DNA of 6,664 bases from an uncultured Verrucomicrobiota bacterium (lineage in GTDB: Bacteria > Verrucomicrobiota > Verrucomicrobiia > Limisphaerales > SXTU01), in assembly GCA_903863315.1 (NCBI GenBank), contig CAIPBN010000070.1:1-6664 (forward strand), read 5' to 3'. This document shows positions 1-6,419 of the stretch, piece by piece (position 1 is the stretch's first letter; every line of letters starts with the position of its first letter). The notes below the pieces were generated by a model. It ran no database searches and had not been told where the DNA came from. It saw only the letters and a program-made list of their open reading frames with translations. Position numbers and translations under genes: made by a program.

Positions 1-1476
1 GCTCAGTCGCGAGTTGGCCGGGGCCTGCCATTTGGGATCGTGGAGTTGCTCGGTGCCGGAACCGCGCCCGTTGTTCGTCGAACGAAATCCCTTGATGCCT
101 TTGGGGCCTTCGAGTTCGGCGATGTTGCTCCAGGCGCTGTATCCACTATCGGAAAGATCGCTCGATGGTTTGTCGGTGGCCACCGCGTTGCCGAGCTTGG
201 CAGGGATCGCCGCGTTGAAGTCGGTCGAGCGAACAATGGTCGTGTCATAAGTGATGTTGGCGTAGCCAAAGACGTAGTCGTCCACATTCAGCACCGGCAT
301 CTTGCCCACCCATTGCTGGCCCTGACGCACGCCGGGAGTGTCGCGCCAGGAACGGGCGTAGCTGCATGGGTTCTTGAGCGCGTAAAACATCTCCACCTTG
401 CGCACGGCGTCGGGTGAGGCCGGCGTGATGACGAGTTCCGGCACGCCTGTGGCATCCAGACGGATTTCCGACTTCGGATGCTCCGGCCATGTGACGTTGT
501 TGCCGAGCACATGCTTTTCCAACCAAAACTTCGTGTTGTGCCCGATCTTCTCGGTGTCGTGATGTCCGCGTGCTTGGATCGCAAACGACCACGCCACGCC
601 CTTCGGGAACTTCTTGAAGCTCTCCAGCCCGCGTTCATGCCCGCCGTGATGATCGTTTGAGCCATTCAAAAACAAGGTCGCCGCCGTGATGAAGGGCACA
701 TGGGCCTCAGGCGCGATGGAAGCCAGGATGATCTCTTCACCCGACGACTTCGGCGGCTCGACGTAAGGCACGTTGTAAAGCCAGACCTGCTTGTCGCGGT
801 AGTAGTCGTTGTAGCCGATGCCGAAGTAGGCGGCGACTGCCTTCACCCGCAGATCGGTGGCGAGATTCCACATCAGCGTGCCGCCATACGAATAACCCGT
901 CGCTCCGAGCCGTGTGCGATCCACTTCCTTCTGCTGCTCGAGATAGCTAAGCACCCGCCGCTGGATGGCATACCACACGTAGTCGGAGGTTTGCTTTGGA
1001 TCGGTGATTTGTTTTCCATCCAGGTCCTGCGCCCGCACCGGTCCCGCCACCGTGCGATCCATGTTTCCGTGCCGCAGCTTCTCCGGATACTTCGTGAAGT
1101 GAGGCCGGCTTCCCGTCTTCCCGCAATAGTCGTGCGCCATCACCGCCCAGCCGTCCTCGACAAACTTCCGGTCCGGCTCCGGCGCCCCCATCCAACCATG
1201 CACCACCAGCAGGCCCGGAGCCTTCGCCGCACCCGTCTTCACGCGGTAGCGGCAATAAACACGGACCTCCTCACCGAGCACATACGCGCTGATGTAAGCG
1301 TCCCGGTTGAAGATGCCGTCTTTCGTTTCCACCTTCACGACCTCCTCCTTGAAGTCGCCTCGATTGGGGTCGTAGTCCTTCCAGAGGGCGGCGGGAGTTG
1401 GGAGAGGATGGCCAGCCTGCACCCAGGCGAACGGTGTGAGCAGCAGGCACGTTAGGGTCCGTGTCATCGTCGTCAT
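1..1476 (-). CDS. Secreted alpha/beta hydrolase (dienelactone hydrolase / acetyl xylan esterase-like), C-terminus outside window
   Basis: This frame stays open for 492 codons from an ATG at 1476 to the window edge, with no stop. Residues 1-21 look like a Sec signal peptide ending VQA before GHP. The hydrolase core covers roughly residues 80-315. It has a likely oxyanion strand VVHGWMG (H93), a nucleophile elbow GYSYGG (Ser196), a candidate acid Asp275 in NGSNDHHGG, and a candidate His305 or His306 in ARGHHD. A segment ITDPKQTSDYVWYAIQRR precedes the elbow, as in PVC-group secreted acetyl xylan esterase-like hydrolases. From about residue 325 a beta-rich C-terminal region follows (WPEHPKSEIRL, then VEMFYALKN). 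The likely role is ester hydrolysis on extracytoplasmic polysaccharide; the substrate is unknown. A second ATG at 1467 would give MTRTLT, close to the MNRTLT start of the BNR gene at 6190, but GGA eight bases upstream fits the 1476 start. The elbow serine does not fit a CE15 glucuronoyl esterase motif. Confidence 0.85.
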   Translation of the reverse strand, partial: MTTMTRTLTCLLLTPFAWVQAGHPLPTPAALWKDYDPNRGDFKEEVVKVETKDGIFNRDAYISAYVLGEEVRVYCRYRVKTGAAKAPGLLVVHGWMGAPEPDRKFVEDGWAVMAHDYCGKTGSRPHFTKYPEKLRHGNMDRTVAGPVRAQDLDGKQITDPKQTSDYVWYAIQRRVLSYLEQQKEVDRTRLGATGYSYGGTLMWNLATDLRVKAVAAYFGIGYNDYYRDKQVWLYNVPYVEPPKSSGEEIILASIAPEAHVPFITAATLFLNGSNDHHGGHERGLESFKKFPKGVAWSFAIQARGHHDTEKIGHNTKFWLEKHVLGNNVTWPEHPKSEIRLDATGVPELVITPASPDAVRKVEMFYALKNPCSYARSWRDTPGVRQGQQWVGKMPVLNVDDYVFGYANITYDTTIVRSTDFNAAIPAKLGNAVATDKPSSDLSDSGYSAWSNIAELEGPKGIKGFRSTNNGRGSGTEQLHDPKWQAPANSRLS

Positions 1477-1597
1477 AATGTTCGTCCGTTAGTCCCTTTG
1501 AAACTGGTGCGATCACTTCACGGGATGGATGCGAGGACGATGTTACAGGTGCGGGTCATGCTTGGTTTCATAGAAATGATGTGAGGAAAACATCGCT

Positions 1598-1614
1598 TGG
1601 TTCCAAATGAACCA
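1598..1614 (-). other. Small hairpin downstream of the beta-propeller gene
   Basis: A perfect 6-base inverted repeat (TGGTTC / GAACCA) encloses a 5-base loop, beginning 12 bases after the beta-propeller stop codon on the transcribed strand. A TTTT run occurs about eight bases further on, but not directly behind the stem, and the stem is only half GC. It could be a weak attenuator, a processing site or chance. It sits in the 150-base gap at 1477-1626, the longest intergenic stretch in the window and visibly less GC-rich than the genes. I found no convincing -35/-10 pair in that gap. Confidence 0.2.
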
Positions 1615-1626
1615 TGAATCTGGCCC

Positions 1627-3570
1627 TCAGTTCCATTTCTTGCCGGCCGGGGCTGATTCGATCTGCTTGACAGAGAGGCCGTTGAGCGCCTTGGCCTGCA
1701 CTTGCAGTTTCCAATCTTTGGGTCCGGCAGTGTTCGCCCGCACGAGCAGGGTGTTTTTCCCAGCGACCAGGTGAACAATCAGTTCCTCGTGCTCTTTGAC
1801 GTGCCCGTGGGCCACGTCGTGCCGCAACACATTCGCGCCATTGAGCCAGGCGGCGATTCCGTGGGGGGAGGCGGGAACTTTTGGGACCGACAGCGAGAGC
1901 GCGAGTTTGCCCGGCGCCGCGGCCTCGAGCACGACGCGCGCATAGGCCACCACATCGCGAACCGGCAGGCCGCGCGCGTCCTGCACTTCGACGAAGTCAA
2001 TCCATCCCTCGGCGTCGAGCGGCTTGTTCACGGCCCAGTCCAACATCGCCGCCTCCGCCTCTTTCTCGGGGGGCCAGACCTGGTCTTTGATTCCTTTTCT
2101 TTGCACCCAATAGGAGGGGGAGATGTCCACGAAGGAGATCAGGCCGGTTGATCTGGGAGCGATGGCGGGGGCCGGGGCGACGGTGGCGTTCGCCAAACGG
2201 GCGGGCGCGTTGGTCAGGTCGTAGCAGGCCACGCCATCCACGAGCCGGATGAACAGTCTGCCGTAGTAGATCGCGGGTGAGGTATTGTGCATCGCGGGAA
2301 CGCTGACCGCGAAGAATGTCGCCGGCATGGTTGGAGTGGCGCTGAACATTGCCAGCTTCGAATCGCTGTCGTTCTTGCTGCTGACGATGTGGAAGACCTT
2401 GCCGTCGGCGAGGACAGGCGACGAGATCCCTGAGCCAGTTGACTTCTGCCAGAGGACCTTCCCGGTGAGGTCGAGGCAGCGGTAGGTTCCGCCAAAGTCG
2501 CCGAACACGTGGCCGTCATGCAGGAGATAGCTGCCGACACGATCACCCGTGAACTTAACGAACAGCTCCTCCGCCTTGTCCGGCTGCAATCGGTAGCCAC
2601 TCACATTGCCTGCTGTGATGCAGACATCGCCGACGATGGCCGGTGTTCCGGGGCTCTTTTGTTGACGATAGTCCTGCCAGATCACGCTGCCGTCCTTCGG
2701 ATTCACGCAGGTCAATTTGCCCGTCTGCGTGATGAGCTTCGGGCCTTTGTCCGAGTTCCACACGGCGACCGAGGAGGATTTGTCGCCGTTCATGTTGGGA
2801 TCAGACGTGGCCTGCGGGCAGGCCCACAGCTCCTTGCCGGTGGCGGGGTCGAAGCCCTTGAGCACACCGCTCTCCTTGCTCGGATCATTGACGCCCGGGT
2901 TGAGGTGTTTCCCGCTGCCGGCGATGACCACGAGGACGCCATCAACAATCACTGGCGAGGTGTTGATCCCGTCGCCTCCTGTGTCGTCGGCTTCGTCGTC
3001 CTGACGGTTGGCTTGGTTGGCCAACTCGCCGCCTTTGCCGGCCAAACAGATGTTCGGGGTCTTCCACACCTCCTTGCCGGTTTCGGCGTTCAGGCAATAC
3101 ATGCCATTGGCGCCGACTACGAAGACCTTGCCACCGCCCACATACGGCGTGCTGCTGCAGCGACCATTCGGAAGCCCGGGGTAGCTGGTTTTCCAAAGCG
3201 TCTTGCCGGTGTTCGCGTCGAGGCAGAAAATCCGGTCGGCGGCGGCGGCCTGATCACACACATACAGATAGACCTTGCCATTGGCCACCACCGGGCTGCC
3301 GTAATTCGAGAACGAGCCGCCTTTTTTCGGTCCTCCTACGATCTTCTCCCCGCTTTTCCACAACAGCACCGGGCCCTCTGGACCCCACGCGTCGGCGAGT
3401 TTGGGGCTGTGCGGCGCGACGCCGTTGCGATTGGGCCCACGCCATTGGTTCCAATCCGATTTCCCGGCAACCGTCGTCGGCTTTTCGGCGCCGCTCACGG
3501 CGGGACTCCAGGCGGTGGCAAATGCGACAATAGCGACGACGGCGAGTTTGGTGGGGGAAAGCGGCGTCAT
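1627..3570 (-). CDS. Secreted PQQ-repeat (BamB-type) beta-propeller protein with C-terminal beta-sandwich-like domain
   Basis: From ATG 3570 the product has 647 residues. Residues 1-27 form a standard signal peptide (one Lys, a hydrophobic core LAVVAIVAFATA, then VSG/AEK). WNQWRGPNRNG at 40-50 is a hallmark opening of PVC-group PQQ-like propellers. Blade motifs of the form D-x-TGK-x-LW recur: LDANTGKTLWK (about 117), LNAETGKEVWK (160), FDPATGKELW (240), VNPKDGSVIW (289) and LDLTGKVLW (365), with related strands to about 453. An acidic loop QDDEADD lies near 190. Residues 513-628 form a separate domain with IAAWLNGANVL and LVAGKNTLLVRA, like galactose-binding or jelly-roll modules. No haem CxxCH motif is present, so a binding or scaffold role is likelier than PQQ dehydrogenase activity (inference). 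Other starts are ATG 3624 and GTG 3651. The GTG overlaps the upstream stop as GTGA, but it puts a 27-residue extension before the signal peptide. The RBS is weak for all three. Confidence 0.88.
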   Translation of the reverse strand: MTPLSPTKLAVVAIVAFATAWSPAVSGAEKPTTVAGKSDWNQWRGPNRNGVAPHSPKLADAWGPEGPVLLWKSGEKIVGGPKKGGSFSNYGSPVVANGKVYLYVCDQAAAADRIFCLDANTGKTLWKTSYPGLPNGRCSSTPYVGGGKVFVVGANGMYCLNAETGKEVWKTPNICLAGKGGELANQANRQDDEADDTGGDGINTSPVIVDGVLVVIAGSGKHLNPGVNDPSKESGVLKGFDPATGKELWACPQATSDPNMNGDKSSSVAVWNSDKGPKLITQTGKLTCVNPKDGSVIWQDYRQQKSPGTPAIVGDVCITAGNVSGYRLQPDKAEELFVKFTGDRVGSYLLHDGHVFGDFGGTYRCLDLTGKVLWQKSTGSGISSPVLADGKVFHIVSSKNDSDSKLAMFSATPTMPATFFAVSVPAMHNTSPAIYYGRLFIRLVDGVACYDLTNAPARLANATVAPAPAIAPRSTGLISFVDISPSYWVQRKGIKDQVWPPEKEAEAAMLDWAVNKPLDAEGWIDFVEVQDARGLPVRDVVAYARVVLEAAAPGKLALSLSVPKVPASPHGIAAWLNGANVLRHDVAHGHVKEHEELIVHLVAGKNTLLVRANTAGPKDWKLQVQAKALNGLSVKQIESAPAGKKWN

Positions 3571-3647
3571 GGACCAAAATCCAACTGTTTGCGGCAGGGT
3601 GGCGAGTGAAGTGATGAGTCTCATGATCGTGTTCCGGTTGTTGTGGT

Positions 3648-4955
3648 TCACTTTGCCTGTGGTGCCGCCATCGCGTCCACTTCGCTCATCTTGAACCGCA
3701 CGCTGACGATGGATGGGTTTTCCTTTGCGGTGAGACTGGCGTAGGTGGTGGCGACGATGGTGCCGTCGGGCAGCAGGTGGAGACCGGGATAGAGTCCGTC
3801 TTTGAGGGTCTTAATCAGGCTCACGCGATACTGGCCGGGCTTGCCTTGCTTGATGTCGTCGTAGGTGCCGACCCAGGCGATGAGTCCCTTGTCCTTCGCG
3901 TTGGGTGCGGCGTGACGGAAGACGATAACGAAGCGCCCATCGGGCAGACGGATGCCGTGGTGGCGGTCGCCGGTGAGGCCCCACGGGGCGTCCACTGCCT
4001 GCGACCATGTTTTGCCCTCGTCCCGTCTGAACATGACGAGGCTGGTGCCGCTGCGTTTGTTTTCGCGCATGAGGCAGCACAGCTCGTCACCATCCGGCGA
4101 GCGGAAGACATAGGGCTCGCAGGGATCTTTGCCATCGAGCTGCGTGCCATCGCAGGCGAGCGCCGGCTCGGACCAGGTAAAGCCGCCGTCGCGCGTGATG
4201 GACTGCACGACTTGCAGCGTGACGTCCTTGCCCGTGCCGGCGGCGCGATGAAACATGCCGAGGTGCGATCCGTCCTTCAGCGGAACGATGGTCGAGAACG
4301 CAAACACGCATCGGAATGGCTCGTCCTTGGCGAGCCGACCCGCGCCCAGCGGCGGCAGCTCGCGCCAGGTCTTGCCATCGTCCTCGCTGACGATGCGCGG
4401 CACATAACCCTGGAGGCGACCGGGGAAGTCGTTGATCACTTCATCCTTACCCACGGCCGTTTTGCCAGAGAAAACCCACAGGCGGTCTTTCCCATGCGAG
4501 TCGGTGATGCGGAAGATGATGCCTCCTTTGAAGTTCACGTAGTTCGGCGGCATGAGTTCATCGACACGCTTCCAAGTCAGACCGCCATCCTCGCTTCGAG
4601 CCATCGGCCCCGCATGGCCGCCGTGGCCGATGTTCCAGACGCAAAACATCGTTTTGTTGTCCGCCAGCATCGCCGTCGTGGGATGCGCGTGGTAGGCGCT
4701 GGCTTCCGTCGTGCCACGGGCGATGATGATCTGCCGCTGCGTGTCGTCGGAGAGGTCGATGTGTTTCAACGCCTCGCGGTGCTGTAGCCACAGCGCCTTC
4801 TTCTCGGCGGGCGCGGATTCCCAAGCGCGCTTCGCTCCTTTCGTGGCAATCTCCACTTCGGGCTTCTTCAGATCGCGAGGTTCGTCGTTTTGCGCGGAAG
4901 CCGCCAGCGGCGCGAGCAGCAGGACGGAGAGGTATGTGAGGGTGTGCGTCTTCAT
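3648..4955 (-). CDS. Secreted sialidase-family (BNR/Asp-box) beta-propeller hydrolase, 435 residues
   Basis: Residues 1-21 are a signal peptide (core VLLLAPLAA, cleavage after ASA). A charged, probably helical stretch follows to about residue 65, then a six-bladed sialidase-type propeller. Four Asp boxes are visible: SEDGGLTW (121-128), SEDDGKTW (190-197), TRDGGFTW (254-261) and the degenerate RRDEGKTW (310-317). Other family segments are HAHPTTAML (89-97), MRENKRSG (296-303), GDRHHGIRLPDGRFVIVFRH (329-348) and DGLYPGLHLLPDGTIVATTY (386-405). These match the BNR_2 sialidase-like group common in Verrucomicrobiota and Planctomycetota. In canonical GH33 enzymes the first strand carries an RIP motif; here the equivalent place reads AHP, with no arginine. 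Arg297, Arg336 and Arg347 remain as anion-binding candidates. The start at 4955 is fixed by a strong Shine-Dalgarno and a 4-base ATGA overlap with the upstream gene, so translation is probably coupled. It likely hydrolyses an extracytoplasmic glycan; the substrate is unknown. Confidence 0.9.
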   Translation of the reverse strand: MKTHTLTYLSVLLLAPLAASAQNDEPRDLKKPEVEIATKGAKRAWESAPAEKKALWLQHREALKHIDLSDDTQRQIIIARGTTEASAYHAHPTTAMLADNKTMFCVWNIGHGGHAGPMARSEDGGLTWKRVDELMPPNYVNFKGGIIFRITDSHGKDRLWVFSGKTAVGKDEVINDFPGRLQGYVPRIVSEDDGKTWRELPPLGAGRLAKDEPFRCVFAFSTIVPLKDGSHLGMFHRAAGTGKDVTLQVVQSITRDGGFTWSEPALACDGTQLDGKDPCEPYVFRSPDGDELCCLMRENKRSGTSLVMFRRDEGKTWSQAVDAPWGLTGDRHHGIRLPDGRFVIVFRHAAPNAKDKGLIAWVGTYDDIKQGKPGQYRVSLIKTLKDGLYPGLHLLPDGTIVATTYASLTAKENPSIVSVRFKMSEVDAMAAPQAK

Positions 4956-6190
4956 TCTGGCGTTCCTCCTTTACTGATGAGACGACGGTTTGATTTCACG
5001 CGGGCGCTGGCTTCGGCATTGGCGGCGAGAACGTCTTCTTCGCGGAAGGTGGTCATCCAGAGTTCTTGCTCGCGAGAGCGCTGATAGTCCCAACAGAAGT
5101 AGATGGTGCCGTCGGCGGCTTGTTGGGCGTCGGGGTAGGAGCAGCCGACGCGTTCATCCAGGACGAGGCCGCCGGACCAGGTTTTACCGTCGTCCTTGGA
5201 GATGAAAGCGGTGAGTTCGCGGCGCTGTTTGGCTTTGCCGGCTGACAATGGGTCCTCGTCGATGCCGAGGTGCTTCACGAGGAGGAGATTTCCCGACTTC
5301 AGTCTGCCAATGAAGAAACGCGAGGGCGTGTGCGGGATGGCGGGCGTCTTTAGCGGACTCCAAGTCGCGCCGCCATCGGTGGAGAGGCTTTCGCCGATGC
5401 CCTTGGCGGTGCGCACGAGCATCCAGAGTGTGCCATCCTTGCGCTCCACCGCCATCGGCTCGGAGGGAAAGAGGTCCCAGCTCGCCAGTATCTGGCCCTT
5501 CACAGTGAACGTGCGGCCTTTGTCGCGCGAGACATGCGAGAGGATCGCGCCCATGTTTTCCGGACGTCTCGCGTAGGTGGGGAACAACCAGTCGCCGTTG
5601 GCGAGCACGGTGGGCTTGTTGAGCAGCACGCCCTCGAAGACGGGTCGCGGCTGCGACCATGCGGGACTTTCCTGATCGCCGTCTTCCGCCGTGACCGCCC
5701 AGGCGTGCTTGTGCAGCGGGTAAGGCAGGGTGAAGAAAACCCACAGCTTGCCATCTGGGTCGATCCACGGATGCGGGTCATAGGCTTTGAGCGGGCCGGG
5801 GCCGTCGGGATCAATCGCGAGCACTTCTTTCCAAGTCTTGCCGCCATCGCCGCTGGTGCTGACGACGACATAAGCATTCGGACAGCGCTCGATGATCTCG
5901 CCCGGTGTCGTGCCGGAAAACCACGCCGCCCAGAGGCGTCCGCCGCGTGAAACCGCGATGCTGGGCACGCCCGTGCAGGTGCGCTTGGCGCGGTTGTAGT
6001 CCGCGGTGCTGCCGGGATTCGGGATCAACTTCGGCGGAGTCTCTTTGTCCGGTCGTGGCCCGGTGCCGTCGTCGGGGTCGATGCCTGCAAACTGATTGGG
6101 GTTCGGCTTGGGCTTCGGTGCATCGGCAGCGTGCAGCGCAGCCAGCGGCGCGAGGAGTAGCGCGGTAAGAAGTGTGAGGGTGCGGTTCAT
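4952..6190 (-). CDS. Secreted sialidase-family (BNR/Asp-box) beta-propeller protein, 412 residues
   Basis: Residues 1-21 form a signal peptide (MNRTLTLLTALLLAPLAALHA), followed by a proline- and lysine-rich linker to about residue 35. Asp boxes occur at 113-120 (SGDGGKTW), 221-228 (SRDKGRTF), 270-277 (STDGGATW) and 331-338 (SKDDGKTW). The first propeller strand reads GVPSIAVSRGGRLWAAWFSG (74-93). The C-terminal part has SYPDAQQAADGTIYFCWDYQR (351-371) and ELWMTTFREEDVLA (376-389), close in style to the SYPD...DGTIY...ATFTEEDIL pattern of PVC exo-alpha-sialidase-like proteins. In GH33 the first strand begins with the arginine of RIP; here that position is Gly74 (GVP), so one residue of the usual arginine triad appears to be absent. 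Similarity to the adjacent BNR protein is limited to the signal peptide and Asp boxes, so the two look like old or independent paralogues. The start lies 15 bases after the small upstream gene, without a clear Shine-Dalgarno. It is probably extracytoplasmic, acting on a glycan of unknown identity. Confidence 0.9.
   Translation of the reverse strand: MNRTLTLLTALLLAPLAALHAADAPKPKPNPNQFAGIDPDDGTGPRPDKETPPKLIPNPGSTADYNRAKRTCTGVPSIAVSRGGRLWAAWFSGTTPGEIIERCPNAYVVVSTSGDGGKTWKEVLAIDPDGPGPLKAYDPHPWIDPDGKLWVFFTLPYPLHKHAWAVTAEDGDQESPAWSQPRPVFEGVLLNKPTVLANGDWLFPTYARRPENMGAILSHVSRDKGRTFTVKGQILASWDLFPSEPMAVERKDGTLWMLVRTAKGIGESLSTDGGATWSPLKTPAIPHTPSRFFIGRLKSGNLLLVKHLGIDEDPLSAGKAKQRRELTAFISKDDGKTWSGGLVLDERVGCSYPDAQQAADGTIYFCWDYQRSREQELWMTTFREEDVLAANAEASARVKSNRRLISKGGTPE
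4965..4972 (-). promoter_or_regulatory. Strong Shine-Dalgarno (AAAGGAGG) for the 435-residue BNR gene
   Basis: AAAGGAGG on the minus strand lies nine bases before ATG 4955 and is nearly fully complementary to the 16S 3' end. It sits inside the final codons of the upstream BNR gene (Lys-Gly-Gly in SKGGTPE), so it serves as both coding sequence and ribosome site. It decides the start of the downstream gene. No other start in the window has a comparable site. Confidence 0.85.
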
Positions 6191-6205
6191 TGGTCTTGTG
6201 GTGAT

Positions 6206-6409
6206 TCACTTCTTCGGCCTGTTCGGCAGAGCTTTGATCCACGCGGGATTGAATACGTAATGGTCATTGCTAGTGATGGGTTGGATTCGCGTTAGCGCGC
6301 GTTTCGCGGCGTTGGCGACTTCGGGCATGGCTTGGGCATACGTGGTCAGCAGCGCGGTCAGCAGGGCGATGAGTAATGCGAGACTCGGCATCATTTGAAG
6401 GTCATCCAT
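6206..6409 (-). CDS. Small basic secreted protein of unknown function (or gene remnant), 67 residues
   Basis: I do not recognise this product. The N-terminus is a clear hydrophobic signal-like segment (MMPSLALLIALLTALLTTYAQA, residues 6-27) with a plausible cleavage after AQA. This leaves a 40-residue mature peptide rich in Lys and Arg (seven basic, two acidic) that ends VFNPAWIKALPNRPKK. The gene fits tightly, 10 bases after the SGNH stop and 15 bases before the BNR ATG, which supports translation within the operon. The start could be 6409, 6394 or 6391. The last two give a tighter signal peptide, with a weak GGA ten bases before 6394. Several codons are uncommon for this window (TTA, CTA, GTA, AGG). 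Two near-identical 12-base units (CTGCTGACC plus a codon) encode the LLTALLTT stretch. It could be a real micro-secreted protein, or an internally deleted remnant keeping only the signal and tail of a larger gene. Confidence 0.55.
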   Translation of the reverse strand: MDDLQMMPSLALLIALLTALLTTYAQAMPEVANAAKRALTRIQPITSNDHYVFNPAWIKALPNRPKK

Positions 6410-6419
6410 TGATGGCGTG

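Noticed and set aside
700..1455. Plus-strand open frame (251 codons) near the left end
   Set aside because: It lies fully antisense to the alpha/beta hydrolase frame, which carries a complete catalytic motif set and a signal peptide.
1..1476. Possible frameshift or pseudogene at the left end, because no closed frame covers it
   Set aside because: Reading the minus strand from 1476 gives 492 uninterrupted codons to the window edge with catalytic motifs in order. The gene is cut by the window, not broken.
1507..1560. 17-codon minus-strand mini-frame (MKPSMTRTCNIVLASIP) upstream of the hydrolase, as a leader peptide or copied signal start
   Set aside because: It has no ribosome site, no attenuator structure and only a four-residue match (MTRT) to the hydrolase start, so chance is sufficient.
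2509..3609. Long plus-strand open frame (366 codons) opposite the beta-propeller gene
   Set aside because: It is a composition shadow of the GC-rich minus-strand gene. Its translation shows no recognisable domain, while the minus frame has repeated blade motifs and a signal peptide.
1627..3651. Reading the propeller protein as a PQQ-dependent dehydrogenase
   Set aside because: It lacks a haem CxxCH and the adjacent-cysteine pair of quinoprotein dehydrogenases. The repeats fit the BamB/PQQ-like class, which need not bind PQQ.
3777..4787. Plus-strand open frame (336 codons) opposite the 435-residue BNR gene
   Set aside because: It is antisense to a gene with four Asp boxes and a strong Shine-Dalgarno, and its translation has no coherent motifs.
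6341..6364. Tandem 12-base repeat (two units) as a mobile or regulatory repeat
   Set aside because: Only two imperfect units are present, inside a leucine-rich signal peptide where such codon repetition is expected.
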